Under the pieces are notes generated by a model, which did no database searches, had not been told where the DNA came from, and worked only from the letters and a program-made list of their open reading frames with translations. From Berkiella_A sp964633725 (lineage in GTDB: Bacteria; Pseudomonadota; Gammaproteobacteria; Berkiellales; Berkiellaceae): a stretch of DNA of 64,000 bases. Where the stretch lies: assembly GCA_964633725.1 (NCBI GenBank), contig CAZWHY010000004.1:43503-107502 (forward strand), in the 5' to 3' direction. The position numbers and the translations under genes are program-made. Shown here in pieces: positions 43,455 through 52,845 of this stretch; position 1 is the stretch's first letter, and each line of letters starts with the position of its first letter.

Positions 43455-44234
43455 ATGAGCCGCAATATTTATATTGTCATTCCAGCCAGATACCAGTCCA
43501 CTAGACTCCCAGGCAAGCCACTGATAGACATAGCGGGCAAAAGCTTACTAGAGCGTGTGTGGAATCTCGCTGCTGCATCAAAGTTAGCAAACAAAGTTAT
43601 TGTGGCAACTGATGATGATAGAATTCGCGAACATGCGCTATCCTTTGGGGCAAAAGTCGCAATGACGCCGGAAAGTTGCCGAAATGGCACAGAACGTGTT
43701 TATGCGACAACACAAGACTTTGCTCAATCTGATGACATAGTCTTGAGTTTGCAAGGAGATGCTGTTTTGACACCCCCATGGATTATTGATGATTTGATTC
43801 AAAGCCTAATTGATAATCCTGAGTCAGGCATTGCAACCCCCGCACAAGAAATGACAGGGATAGCCATTGATAACTTTTTAGCACACAAAATAAAAAGCCC
43901 CTCTTCTGGGACATGTGTGGTTTTTGATAAAAATTATCGCGCTCTATATTTTTCTAAGCAAGTGATTCCTTATGCTCACGGGAAACCTAAGTTGCTTTAT
44001 AGGCATATAGGGCTTTATGCATATAGATTTGAGGCGCTTAACCAACTTCAAGCCTTACCCCCCACCCCCTTAGAACAAACTGAAAAGTTGGAGCAATTAA
44101 GAGCATTAGAAAATAATATCGCCATTCAAGTGGTTCCGGTAGATTATCAGGGTCGAACACATGGCTCTATTGATACGCCAGAAGATGTAAAATGGGTAGA
44201 AGATATTATCAAACAAGAGGGTGAGTTAGTATAA
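43455..44234 (+). CDS. kdsB: 3-deoxy-manno-octulosonate (Kdo) cytidylyltransferase
   Basis: KdsB activates Kdo with CTP to CMP-Kdo for lipopolysaccharide inner-core synthesis. The 259-residue product starts with IPARYQSTRLPGKPL, has VATDDDRI, SCRNGTERV, LQGDAVLTPP and YRHIGLYAYR. The active-site block reads QGDAVL where the family usually has QGDEPL, so a divergent paralogue is possible. Its stop and the start of the next gene overlap in TAATG, showing translational coupling. Confidence 0.88.
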   Translation: MSRNIYIVIPARYQSTRLPGKPLIDIAGKSLLERVWNLAAASKLANKVIVATDDDRIREHALSFGAKVAMTPESCRNGTERVYATTQDFAQSDDIVLSLQGDAVLTPPWIIDDLIQSLIDNPESGIATPAQEMTGIAIDNFLAHKIKSPSSGTCVVFDKNYRALYFSKQVIPYAHGKPKLLYRHIGLYAYRFEALNQLQALPPTPLEQTEKLEQLRALENNIAIQVVPVDYQGRTHGSIDTPEDVKWVEDIIKQEGELV

Positions 44235-44884
44235 TGGTTTATTCAAAAAGTATCGTTTTATACTTATATAGGCACGGTAATACGTTTAATGCTGGCGATA
44301 AAATCGTTCAGGTTGGGCTAAAAACCGATCTCCCACTCACGCAACGAGGCGAGGAGCAAGCTAGTTTATTTGGGCAGTATTTACAAACGCATAAAGTTAT
44401 CCCAAGCCATATTTATAGCGGTTCATTACAACGCCAGACAAAATCTTTAGCACTGCTTAAAACATATTATCCTGATGCAAATAGCCAAACCCATATTTCG
44501 GCGTTAGATGAAATTGATTATGGCTTGTGGGAAGGCTTAAGCGCTGATGAAATCAAACAAAAATGGCCAGAGCACGACCAAAGCTGGCAACATCAAACAA
44601 AATGGCAGTCAGATATCTTTTTAGGCTCTCAGCAAGAGCACACAAATAAATTATTAAATTTTTTTGAAATCTTGCGACAAAATCAGCTCTCTAATCAAAG
44701 CCCACAAGTATTGATTAGCAGTAATGGTATTATTCGATATTTTTTATATTTTACCCCCAAATGGCAATCACTTGCATCTAAGGGCGCTATGCTCGAGCTA
44801 AAAGTCAAAACAGGACATTTTTGCAAAGTTATAATAGATAACAACAATATGATTCAGGTGGATGAGTGGAACACCAAACCCTAA
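44234..44884 (+). CDS. Histidine phosphatase superfamily protein
   Basis: The 216-residue product carries LYRHGNT (catalytic RHG), LPLTQRGEEQA, SGSLQRQTKSL, LDEIDYGLWEGL and SSNGIIRYF near the C-terminus, where the usual second-His GH motif is replaced by NG, so the second catalytic His is not evident. The TAATG overlap with kdsB suggests a joint role in the sugar-nucleotide pathway, perhaps a phosphatase step, but this is inference from context. Confidence 0.8.
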   Translation: MVYSKSIVLYLYRHGNTFNAGDKIVQVGLKTDLPLTQRGEEQASLFGQYLQTHKVIPSHIYSGSLQRQTKSLALLKTYYPDANSQTHISALDEIDYGLWEGLSADEIKQKWPEHDQSWQHQTKWQSDIFLGSQQEHTNKLLNFFEILRQNQLSNQSPQVLISSNGIIRYFLYFTPKWQSLASKGAMLELKVKTGHFCKVIIDNNNMIQVDEWNTKP

Positions 44885-44889
44885 TGTCT

Positions 44890-45846
44890 TTACTTATTAA
44901 ATCGCACTTTCCAAGAGATAAATACCAAAAATATCGTGGCTAGAATCATGGCGGATAGAGTCGGTAGTTCTGTAAAAGCATAATAGCCTACCGCAGCGTT
45001 TAATACGAACCGACAAATATCAAATGGCGCTAGAAATGAAATCTCAGAGTAGATAAGCGCTTTGCTCACACACATGATCGCAACAACCGTCAGGCCGCCA
45101 GCCAAGATTAACCAAGGTAAATGATACAGCTCAAGCGGCACCCAATGTAGTATCGCAGGCACCACCGATACCGGCACAATAAATAACAGCAGTGATAATG
45201 TCAAAAACCGTGCATTGCAGCCTGTTTCTGCCAAATATCGTGTAGAGACTTTTGCCAAAGCAAAGCATAATGCTGAAATAAAAACAAACAATAATCCCAC
45301 AAAGTTTGCGCTATTGCCTTTGAGGACATCAACGGTTTGCATCATAAAAGCAGCGGCAATCATACTACTACCAATCAATACAATACGCCAAAAATTCAGC
45401 TTTTCTTTTAAAAACCAGCGGGCGAGAACCACCCCCATAATGGGACCTATCACACTAAGGGCAACAGCATCGGCGAGTGGCAAGTAAAATAAAGCGAAGT
45501 ACCAGGTAATGACGGCTACTGCTGATGTTAGCCCGCGGAAGAAATGCACAGGCAAGTGCTGAAACTGCTTGAAATCAAAAGATTTAAAATAAAGCGGCAA
45601 CAGCATAAGTAAGGCAAATAAATCCTGGAAAAATACGATTTCATATACCGGCAAAGCGGCAACAGGCAATGTGCTGCCATCCCCGCCTCCAGACAAATAT
45701 CGCGCTAAACCATTTAAAAGGGCACCACAGGCAAAAGACCCCACTTTCCAAGCAGCGCCTAACCAGGGCTGGTTTCTATTTTTATTAGAAACAAAACCTG
45801 ATGGAAGTGTATTAATTTGAGAACTTTGGTTAGATGGATTAATCAC
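44890..45846 (-). CDS. DMT-family (EamA) permease
   Basis: The 318-residue product has about ten hydrophobic segments in two EamA repeats, with blocks RGLTSAVAVITWYFALFYLPLADA and SVIGPIMGVVLARWFLKE. This group includes S-adenosylmethionine transporters of Rickettsia, which would suit an intracellular lifestyle, but substrate cannot be assigned. The start is a GTG at 45846. The hydrophilic first 27 residues are unusual. It converges with the histidine phosphatase gene, 5 bases apart. Confidence 0.82.
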   Translation of the reverse strand: MINPSNQSSQINTLPSGFVSNKNRNQPWLGAAWKVGSFACGALLNGLARYLSGGGDGSTLPVAALPVYEIVFFQDLFALLMLLPLYFKSFDFKQFQHLPVHFFRGLTSAVAVITWYFALFYLPLADAVALSVIGPIMGVVLARWFLKEKLNFWRIVLIGSSMIAAAFMMQTVDVLKGNSANFVGLLFVFISALCFALAKVSTRYLAETGCNARFLTLSLLLFIVPVSVVPAILHWVPLELYHLPWLILAGGLTVVAIMCVSKALIYSEISFLAPFDICRFVLNAAVGYYAFTELPTLSAMILATIFLVFISWKVRFNK

Positions 45847-46053
45847 TACTAAAAAGACATATAGAAATAACGTCCGAGCATTATACTTCTCATAGCCGCT
45901 AGATAAAAGGAATTTTCTGTTAATTTAATTAGATAACATCAACCCCCTTTCTTATCCATACTTTAAAAGCCTGCATTTATACGCACTGTTTTATAAGCGC
46001 CCTATAGATTTTTGTCCTAAACTGTAGTCAATAGGGTATAAACCGGACACCAT

Positions 46054-47157
46054 ATGTTCAAGCGAATCAAACAAGCGCTTATAAATTGGATTACTGCTGA
46101 GCCACCTAACACGAACTATCCGCTATGCGATTTTGAGCGGATCCGCTATGAGGTGCGCCCTTGTGATGTTTTGCTCATTGAAGGCCGTAGCCGCGTCAGT
46201 AATGTCATTAAGCAAATCACTCAAAGTCCTTGGTCGCATTCCTGTATATATATAGGCCGTCTTCACGATGTCGACGATATTAATTTGCGCAAAAAATTAG
46301 CGGAACATTTCAACGGTGCCCCCAATGTGCAACTGGTTATAGAAGGATACTTGGGCAAAGGCACAATTGTCAGTCCATTAGAATCTTATCATAGCGACCA
46401 TATTCGTATTTGCCGGCCTAGAGGCTTGGCCAGAAAGGATGCCCAAGATGTCATTGCCTATGCAATAAACCAGCTCGGAACAGAATACGATGTGAGGCAA
46501 ATATTTGATTTGGCTAGATTTTTAGTGCCGTGGGCGATTATGCCTGGTCGGTGGCGCTCTTCATTATTTAAGCGTAATGTCGGTGAGACGACCAAAACAG
46601 TTTGTTCTACTATGATTGCCAATGCTTTTGGCTCTGTGGAGTTTCCTATTTTACCCGTCATCAAGCAACATGAAGAAACAGGTATCGAACTGGTAAAGCG
46701 CAATCCCAAATTATTCACACCTAGTGATTTTGATTACTCACCTTTTTTTGAAATCATTAAATATCCCTTTATTGAATTAGGCGATCACGGCAACTATAGA
46801 AACCTACCATGGAACCGCAACGGGCTGATTAGTCCAGATGGGGAAAGTATCGTAGAAGAAGAGGATTTTGAACCTATACTTGATTCTAATTCTACTTCAA
46901 AAGAGAAAGAGCCAGACTCAGACAATGTCAATAAACCTACTCTCTCTGACGCGGATGAGCTTCTATCTGAGCAAGAATCCGCATCAAGTGATACGCTCTC
47001 AAATAATGTCGATCTAGAGGGTGACAACACGCATTCTTCGGAGCTGGATATAGAGTCCGATAACATTAATAATTTATCTCAAATGGCAAGCACCAAAACA
47101 AAATCTGAAAGCCGAGGTATTTTGCAACGTTTAACACCGATTAAAAAATTATCTTAA
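46054..47157 (+). CDS. YiiX/YaeF-like permuted papain amidase with acidic tail
   Basis: The N-terminal 260 residues belong to the YiiX/YaeF (PF05708, C92) permuted papain-like family. The catalytic His is H62 in WSHSCIYIG, the Glu probably E97 in VIEGYLG, and the Cys C184 in KTVCSTMI. Family members are thought to hydrolyse lipid-like or peptide amides. The extra C-terminal 110 residues are Ser/Asp/Glu-rich and likely disordered. No signal peptide. It is 28 bases upstream of an acyltransferase-like gene and an alpha/beta hydrolase, all on the same strand, so a lipid-related operon is possible. Confidence 0.82.
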   Translation: MFKRIKQALINWITAEPPNTNYPLCDFERIRYEVRPCDVLLIEGRSRVSNVIKQITQSPWSHSCIYIGRLHDVDDINLRKKLAEHFNGAPNVQLVIEGYLGKGTIVSPLESYHSDHIRICRPRGLARKDAQDVIAYAINQLGTEYDVRQIFDLARFLVPWAIMPGRWRSSLFKRNVGETTKTVCSTMIANAFGSVEFPILPVIKQHEETGIELVKRNPKLFTPSDFDYSPFFEIIKYPFIELGDHGNYRNLPWNRNGLISPDGESIVEEEDFEPILDSNSTSKEKEPDSDNVNKPTLSDADELLSEQESASSDTLSNNVDLEGDNTHSSELDIESDNINNLSQMASTKTKSESRGILQRLTPIKKLS

Positions 47158-47185
47158 AAGTAAATAACATAAACGATGATATATT

Positions 47186-47935
47186 ATGATGACTCATTTT
47201 AACCCTTTAAAAAATTTAACAGACAATTTTACGCTAAAAATTGCAGATACAGATGATCTCAAAATTCAAGAGTATCATTTTCGTTATCATATTTTTTGTC
47301 AAGAATTTCACTTTGAATCAACAGAAACCTGCCCTAACCAATTAGAGCAAGATATATATGACGAGCAAGCGGTACACCTTCAAATTTATCAAAATAACAC
47401 AAGTGCTTTGGTTGGCAGCATTAGGTTAGCTTTGCCCTCAAAACAAAGTAAAAATCAATTAATATTGCCTTTTGAGCAATTTGCCGAAAATGCTTTTCTG
47501 CCTGAACAGAATGCTAATATCAGAACATACGCCGAAGCCTCGCGCCTTGCCGTCCACCCAGATTACAGACGCAGACGCTATGACGGACAACATGCATCAG
47601 GTATTAACACAGATATCGTATTTGCCAACTATTATCCTGAACGCTACTTCCCTGTGGTTGCCATAAGTATGATGCTAGGAAGTGTCACTTTAGCAAATAT
47701 TATCGAGTTAGATCGTCTCTATGCCATGATGGAACCTAAGCTTAATCATGTATTAGCAGGATATGGAATACATTTTAAACAAATTGGTCATATTGCAAAC
47801 TATCATGGCGAGCGCGCGCCATTTATCATGGATCCAAAAGAAATAATGAATACCATACGCCCTGACCTAGCAGAAATGTTACAATATATTCGTGATGAAT
47901 TAAGCACTGCGCTTCCACAAAAAAAAATAGCATAA
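47186..47935 (+). CDS. N-acyl amino acid synthase / exosortase-associated acyltransferase-like
   Basis: The 249-residue product resembles the GNAT-type acyltransferase group that includes FeeM and PEP-CTERM/exosortase-associated proteins (TIGR03694-like): RYHIFCQEFHFE near the N-terminus, VGSIRLALP, EASRLAVHPDYRRRR and VVAISMMLGSVTLANI. Such enzymes transfer fatty acyl chains from acyl carrier protein to an amino group. No exosortase or PEP-CTERM gene is in the window. It lies between the YiiX-like amidase and an alpha/beta hydrolase. Confidence 0.75.
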   Translation: MMTHFNPLKNLTDNFTLKIADTDDLKIQEYHFRYHIFCQEFHFESTETCPNQLEQDIYDEQAVHLQIYQNNTSALVGSIRLALPSKQSKNQLILPFEQFAENAFLPEQNANIRTYAEASRLAVHPDYRRRRYDGQHASGINTDIVFANYYPERYFPVVAISMMLGSVTLANIIELDRLYAMMEPKLNHVLAGYGIHFKQIGHIANYHGERAPFIMDPKEIMNTIRPDLAEMLQYIRDELSTALPQKKIA

Positions 47936-47961
47936 ACCCAAAGTTAATCAACTAATTCCTT

Positions 47962-48786
47962 ATGACGAATTTTTATCAACATTTACTTTCTATTGCTCAA
48001 ACGGCTTTGCTTGTTTACATTGCTTTGATTTTTCTGTTTTATTTTTTATCGGATTTTATAATCTTTTTACCGCCAACCCCAAGCGCCTATAGCCCAGACT
48101 TAGATACACATATTATTGAACCCAATAAATTAAATATGAGCGCAAACCAACAAGCGCTTAAACTCGCCCCTATTCACAGCTTGTATTATCCTAATCCACA
48201 TTCAAAATATACCATTTTATTTAGCCATGGCAATGCGGAAGATTTAGGTACATTGCAACCCTTACTGCGCTATTTTAATCAAAAAGGCTATTCTATTTTT
48301 GCCTATGATTATTCTGGTTATGGCTTAAACAAAGATAAACCAACCGAAACAAATACCTATGCCAATATCGCATCTGCTTATCAATATTTAATCCAAACGC
48401 TTAAGATTAAACCTGAGCATATTATTTTATACGGTAGATCGCTAGGCGGTGGCCCCAGCCTAGAGCTCGCCAGTCAGCAGCCTATAGGTGGATTAATTAT
48501 CGAGAGTACTTTTGTCTCAGCTTATAGAGTCAAAACCCATTTTCCTATCATGCCTTTTGATAAATATAAAAATATTACGAAAATAAATAAAGTCCAAGCG
48601 CCTATTATGGTGATTCATGGGCAAAAAGATACTATAATCCCAGCTTGGCATGGCAAAGTACTCTATGACAAAGCCCATCAGCCCAAAACATATTACGCTG
48701 TCGAAAATGCTGACCATAATAATTTAATTATGATTGCAGGCGATGCGTATTGGGCACAACTCAAAAATTTTATAGATAATTTGTAG
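47962..48786 (+). CDS. Membrane-anchored alpha/beta hydrolase (ABHD17/BEM46-like)
   Basis: The 274-residue product has an N-terminal membrane segment (residues 12-36) and a serine hydrolase domain with YGRSLGGG (nucleophile S160), IHGQKDTIIP with D near 222 and ENADHNNL with H near 251, plus the oxyanion-type SHGNAED. This matches the BEM46/ABHD13/17 group of lipid or thioester hydrolases. Substrate unknown. It follows the acyltransferase by 26 bases. Confidence 0.85.
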   Translation: MTNFYQHLLSIAQTALLVYIALIFLFYFLSDFIIFLPPTPSAYSPDLDTHIIEPNKLNMSANQQALKLAPIHSLYYPNPHSKYTILFSHGNAEDLGTLQPLLRYFNQKGYSIFAYDYSGYGLNKDKPTETNTYANIASAYQYLIQTLKIKPEHIILYGRSLGGGPSLELASQQPIGGLIIESTFVSAYRVKTHFPIMPFDKYKNITKINKVQAPIMVIHGQKDTIIPAWHGKVLYDKAHQPKTYYAVENADHNNLIMIAGDAYWAQLKNFIDNL

Positions 48787-48809
48787 ATAATAAACAAACG
48801 GTATCACTA

Positions 48810-49325
48810 GTGACTAAAGCTCAAGAACCAAAACAAGCAGAAATAAAAACAACCATATGCCCTTGTGGCTCAGGTAATAACTTAAAACAATGTTGCGAGC
48901 AATATATCAAAGGTGATGTCCTACCCCCAACCCCTGAAGCCCTAATGCGCTCCCGGTATACTGCCTTCACCCTAGAAGATATTCACTACATCAAAAACAC
49001 GATGAAAGGCAAAGCGCTACTCAAAGCCGATATCGATGAAACCAGTGCTTGGATGGGACAATGTCAATGGCTAAACTTGGAAGTCGTTAAAACCCAAATC
49101 AGAAACCCCAAATTAGGCATGGTACATTTTATTGCCACCTATGAACAAAATGGCGAAAAACACAAAATAGAAGAAATAAGTGAATTCAAAAAAATAGGCA
49201 ATAAATGGTTCTATACCCAAGGCCGCCAGTTAAAAAATATAGATCCCAATCAAAAACCCAAAGTTGGCCGCAATGAACCTTGCACTTGTGGTAGTGGGAA
49301 AAAGTTTAAACAGTGTTGTGGGTAG
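48810..49325 (+). CDS. YchJ-like protein with two SEC-C motifs
   Basis: The 171-residue product has SEC-C zinc motifs at both ends: CPCGSGNNLKQCC (18-30) and CTCGSGKKFKQCC near the C-terminus, bracketing the NTF2-like YchJ domain (PEALMRSRYTAF). SEC-C motifs bind zinc and proteins, as in SecA. The start is GTG at 48810. It is 23 bases after the hydrolase gene. Function of YchJ proteins is not established. Confidence 0.9.
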   Translation: MTKAQEPKQAEIKTTICPCGSGNNLKQCCEQYIKGDVLPPTPEALMRSRYTAFTLEDIHYIKNTMKGKALLKADIDETSAWMGQCQWLNLEVVKTQIRNPKLGMVHFIATYEQNGEKHKIEEISEFKKIGNKWFYTQGRQLKNIDPNQKPKVGRNEPCTCGSGKKFKQCCG

Positions 49326-49457
49326 GATTTAGAAAATCTATGCTCATACGAATACCAGATGTCACTTTAACCCTCACCAGGCCGTCGGCCGTAATTGGAC
49401 GAGGAATGTGATTCGCTCCGCTTATCTAACATGAATTAGATTATTTTTTCAACATTT

Positions 49458-50687
49458 TTATAACTTCCACAGCTTTATTTTTCTAAGATGCATATCGATT
49501 ATTTTCTGGATGCGTCTTTCAATACCAAGCGCATTCACGCCTTGCCAAGCTTTTGCAAAACGCTCTACCGTCTCTGAAACGGTACTCAAAACAAGATGTT
49601 CAGGCAGCCCTGATTTTGCTGCAAACCGTTTGAATTGTGCTATATTGATAGCGTTAAAATCTTTTGAATCAACAAATTTTAATGCAAGGTTATCGTTTTT
49701 AATATAAGGAATAGTGGATAAAAAATCATATGCTGGAGCAAGCGAAGGCGTGCGCCCATCTAAATAGATAAACGACCAATTTTTCAAATGCATATCCCCA
49801 TTGCCAATAAGAGCATTAAAAACAAAGCGACGAATAAAATCTGCAATGCCGGCTTCCCCAATTTCCGCCCAAATAACCTGGGCAATACTACGATAACTTG
49901 CCAGCTCATATTTTTTTTGGGGGTAAACAGAAAAAACTTGAGCAAAATCTTCAATATGAATTCTGTGCCCCTCTTCTGTTCGATCAAACCGTTTGATGGC
50001 AAAGGCATGTGTCCCAGCTTGTTCAATGCCTTCAGGTAACCCCTCTATTTTTCCTAGTGGTAGTAACATGGTTTCTGGCACATTGATGCCAACCTCGCGC
50101 GCCAGTGCCATCATGACAAATTCGTTTTCGGGTACACCATCAAATTGTACATCTGGCAATTTTACTATCCATGAGCCCCCCACACCATTAGAAGGAATAG
50201 TTAAGCCGCCACGTGCTTTTTTAACCGCAGAAAATTTTAGTTGTATGCCTGCTAATGAAAATCTTAAAACTTTATCTGTACTAGCATTAATAATATCTGT
50301 TTTATTGTCTCTAAGCTTTACATTCTTAGGCAAGCTGGCTTTATCTAGTGGTATCGCTTTAATTGCCCCGGGCAGATCCTGCCCCAACATCCATAGCAAA
50401 AAAAACTCACGTTCGGGCTTTATCGAGGCACATGCGGCAAGATAATTGCGCATCCAACCTTCTGGCAATAAATTGGAGAAAAATGCAGGCAAACGTGTTT
50501 GAGTAGGTTTGACATGAGTCATTAGTTCCCCAAATGTATCTTTAAAGGATAAACTCAGAGTGGGGCGATTATTGTCATTAATATAATCATCATTGAAAAC
50601 AAATAGATTTCGATCGCCCGGTAACTGCGCAAGCGTACCAATTTCTCGATCATTTAACATAATATTTAAGATGGGTAGCTCTGCCAT
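49458..50687 (-). CDS. hipA: HipA-type serine/threonine kinase toxin
   Basis: HipA-family kinases phosphorylate translation factors such as glutamyl-tRNA synthetase and induce dormancy. The 409-residue product has the phosphate-binding block SLAGIQLKFSAV, the catalytic loop GNGDMHLKNWS and the metal-binding APAYDFL. I chose the ATG at 50687, which has GAGG about 10 bases upstream and lies 4 bases after the hipB stop; the longer frame from 50732 overlaps hipB. Together with hipB and a palindromic operator it forms a type II toxin-antitoxin operon. Confidence 0.92.
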   Translation of the reverse strand: MAELPILNIMLNDREIGTLAQLPGDRNLFVFNDDYINDNNRPTLSLSFKDTFGELMTHVKPTQTRLPAFFSNLLPEGWMRNYLAACASIKPEREFFLLWMLGQDLPGAIKAIPLDKASLPKNVKLRDNKTDIINASTDKVLRFSLAGIQLKFSAVKKARGGLTIPSNGVGGSWIVKLPDVQFDGVPENEFVMMALAREVGINVPETMLLPLGKIEGLPEGIEQAGTHAFAIKRFDRTEEGHRIHIEDFAQVFSVYPQKKYELASYRSIAQVIWAEIGEAGIADFIRRFVFNALIGNGDMHLKNWSFIYLDGRTPSLAPAYDFLSTIPYIKNDNLALKFVDSKDFNAINIAQFKRFAAKSGLPEHLVLSTVSETVERFAKAWQGVNALGIERRIQKIIDMHLRKIKLWKL

Positions 50688-50691
50688 AGTA

Positions 50692-50985
50692 TTAATCCTC
50701 ATCCAACCTATAGGCAGGCATAACAGTCTCATCTGAAGCCAAGCCTCTACGACTTAAGCCTTTCACAGTTGTCACCAATGGACGCGCTACGAGCATAAGC
50801 TCAAGATCAAGCGCCCGAGCCATTTCAATTAAACTCGATGTTTTGAGATCAACTGTACCTGCTTCAATTTTTGATATGTGACTTTGTGGCACACCCGTTT
50901 TGGCACCGAGTGCTCTTTGACTTAGATTTTTGCTTTTTCTAGCCGTTTGCAATGCCTCGACAATATGTTGTAACGTGTAGTTCAT
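50692..50985 (-). CDS. hipB: HipB-type antitoxin, XRE-family repressor
   Basis: The 97-residue product is a helix-turn-helix protein: LSQRALGAKTGVPQSHISKIEAG is the recognition unit in residues 21-43. It binds and neutralises HipA and represses the operon. The C-terminal tail after residue 75 is hydrophilic. AGGG lies about 9 bases before the ATG. A palindrome in the promoter region (51001-51023) is the likely operator. Confidence 0.92.
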   Translation of the reverse strand: MNYTLQHIVEALQTARKSKNLSQRALGAKTGVPQSHISKIEAGTVDLKTSSLIEMARALDLELMLVARPLVTTVKGLSRRGLASDETVMPAYRLDED

Positions 50986-51000
50986 CTGATATACCCTAAC

Positions 51001-51023
51001 ATATCAAAACCTATATTTGATAT
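51001..51023. promoter_or_regulatory. Palindromic operator of hipBA
   Basis: ATATCAAA, 7 bases, TTTGATAT: a perfect inverted repeat 16 bases upstream of the hipB start, with TATATTATAG beyond it as possible promoter. This is the expected place for HipB autorepression. Confidence 0.7.
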
Positions 51024-51084
51024 ATTATAGCATATAACAAAATGCTGACTAACTATTTCTTAATGATTGTATATCAGTACAATT

Positions 51085-51173
51085 TTACTGCTGTAGCAGC
51101 ATTTTTAAACTATTACTAGAAAATCTGCTTATAATATTGCTATTTCAGACTTATTTACTGCTTTAGCAGTAAA
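51085..51173. repeat. Pair of related inverted repeats
   Basis: TTACTGCTGTAGCAGCA (51085-51101) and TTTACTGCTTTAGCAGTAAA (51154-51173) share the core TTACTGCTxTAGCAG. The two lie about 70 bases apart between hipB and the pentapeptide gene. They may be paired regulator sites or small hairpins. Confidence 0.5.
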
Positions 51174-51309
51174 ATCAGTCTTTCAGTTTACCTCGCCTCT
51201 CCAAATAAACATCGCTTTTTGCTATAGGTTATAATATTTCAGAAGCATTTAAATTGATGAATAATAATTTATTTAACCAAGTGGCTCGGTAAAACGGAAG
51301 AAGGTCAGC

Positions 51310-52779
51310 ATGAGGATAAAAAAATCTTTAAAAATAATAGCTCAAATTATTGGTGTTTATTATTTATTCATTGGCGTAAGTGTTGCAACTGATAATGGCA
51401 GTATTTTATGTGACGGCCTATATGCTGAAAAACAAATCACACAAAAACAAATCGATCGCTTGCTAAAAGCAAACTACCCACACCATGCCATTAATTTTTG
51501 TAAAGCCAACCTAGATAATTTGGATTTATCCCATCAAGATTTATCGGGTTTTAATTTTGATAGCGCCTCATTGCGCCATACTGATTTATCCTACTCAAAT
51601 TTAACCGAAAGCACTTTTAAATCGGCAGTCTTTATAGAAAGCAACTTGCTTCATGCTTATGCACGCTGGAGTGTTTTTGATCATGCGATATTTTTAAAAT
51701 CAAATCTTGAGAATATTAATCTAAGCGATAGTTCATTACAAAATATCACAATGAAGCAGGTCACTTTAGAAAACGCAGTCGCCAGTCATAGTGATTTTTC
51801 AAATGCAACGATACAATTTTCTAATCTAAAACAAGCAAACTTTTCTCACGCCATTTTTGCCAATAGTGATTTGCGTATTAATACCGCTTTGCTGAGTCAA
51901 TTTTCATATGCTAACTTAAAAAATGCTGATTTAACCGAACTTGATGCAGCACAAATAAAATTTGATAATGCTGATTTAACCGGCGTTTCATTTTATCAAG
52001 CATATTTAAAATCAGCTGATTTTACTAATGCTATATTAAATAATACAGACTTTATGTATGCCGATTTACATAAAATTATATATCGCCCCAATTTAGTCGG
52101 ACTACCACTGATATCATCTTTGACTACCGTGAAAAATTTTGAAACGATACAGTTCTACGATGATACTTTAAAAGGACTGCCATTAACGGCATTAAAAAGT
52201 GCCTATAAAACCAATGGTATGCGCTCAATGGAACGACTGATTACGTCCATGGTCAAAACCCAAGAAATGCGACATAATTTAGCCTCTAAAGGCACACAAA
52301 AAATAGGTGCCCTATTTAGTTATGTTTTATTCTATTTGACAACTGATTATGGACTTAGCCCCTCTCGCCCACTTATTTTATTCTGTATCCTCATTTTGTT
52401 GATGTCTATTCCCTATCGATTAGCCATTAATAATCGCAGCTCTCACTACAAAATTCTTATCGAATGGAAACAATGGAAAATAAACAAAGTAACCACAATA
52501 GAGTTGGCTAGATTGAATTATTTCAGAGTTTGGAAGAACCGGCTGCATTATGAATTTGTCCAATGGCAACGCGCACTGTATTTTAGCCTGCTTTGCGCTT
52601 TTAGAATCGGTTGGGATGATTTTAATATTTCAGTCTGGATACAACAGATGCAGCGTAAAGACTATAAATTAACCGGCAAAGGCCGGGTCAGAACTATCGC
52701 AGGCTTGCACGCTTTAATTAGTATTTATTTAATTTTGCTTTGGGTACTGACCTATTTTGGTCGTCCTTTTGAATGGTAG
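51310..52779 (+). CDS. Pentapeptide-repeat membrane protein
   Basis: The 489-residue product has an N-terminal signal-like hydrophobic segment (9-26), then about 200 residues of pentapeptide repeats of the A(D/N)Lxx type (ANLDNLDLSHQDLSGFNF, FDNADLTGVSF, ADFTNAILNNTDFMYADL), which form a right-handed four-sided beta-helix. The C-terminal half holds two or three hydrophobic segments (LILFCILILLMSIPY and AGLHALISIYLILLWVLTYF) with an aromatic amphipathic stretch between. GAAGAAGG precedes the ATG. Related pentapeptide-plus-membrane proteins occur in Legionella and Coxiella, role unknown. Confidence 0.85.
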   Translation: MRIKKSLKIIAQIIGVYYLFIGVSVATDNGSILCDGLYAEKQITQKQIDRLLKANYPHHAINFCKANLDNLDLSHQDLSGFNFDSASLRHTDLSYSNLTESTFKSAVFIESNLLHAYARWSVFDHAIFLKSNLENINLSDSSLQNITMKQVTLENAVASHSDFSNATIQFSNLKQANFSHAIFANSDLRINTALLSQFSYANLKNADLTELDAAQIKFDNADLTGVSFYQAYLKSADFTNAILNNTDFMYADLHKIIYRPNLVGLPLISSLTTVKNFETIQFYDDTLKGLPLTALKSAYKTNGMRSMERLITSMVKTQEMRHNLASKGTQKIGALFSYVLFYLTTDYGLSPSRPLILFCILILLMSIPYRLAINNRSSHYKILIEWKQWKINKVTTIELARLNYFRVWKNRLHYEFVQWQRALYFSLLCAFRIGWDDFNISVWIQQMQRKDYKLTGKGRVRTIAGLHALISIYLILLWVLTYFGRPFEW

Positions 52780-52791
52780 TATTATGTAAAT

Positions 52792-52830
52792 AAAAAAGCC
52801 TAATAACATCAATATTATTAGGCTTTTTTT
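52792..52830. terminator. Bidirectional rho-independent terminator
   Basis: AAAAAAGCCTAATAA / TTATTAGGCTTTTTTT forms a perfect stem with an 8-base loop, flanked by A and T runs, between convergent genes. Confidence 0.95.
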
Positions 52831-52845
52831 TATCTCAGATTCTGT

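Noticed and set aside
49993..50445. 150-aa plus-strand frame inside hipA
   Set aside because: Antisense shadow of a well-supported kinase gene.
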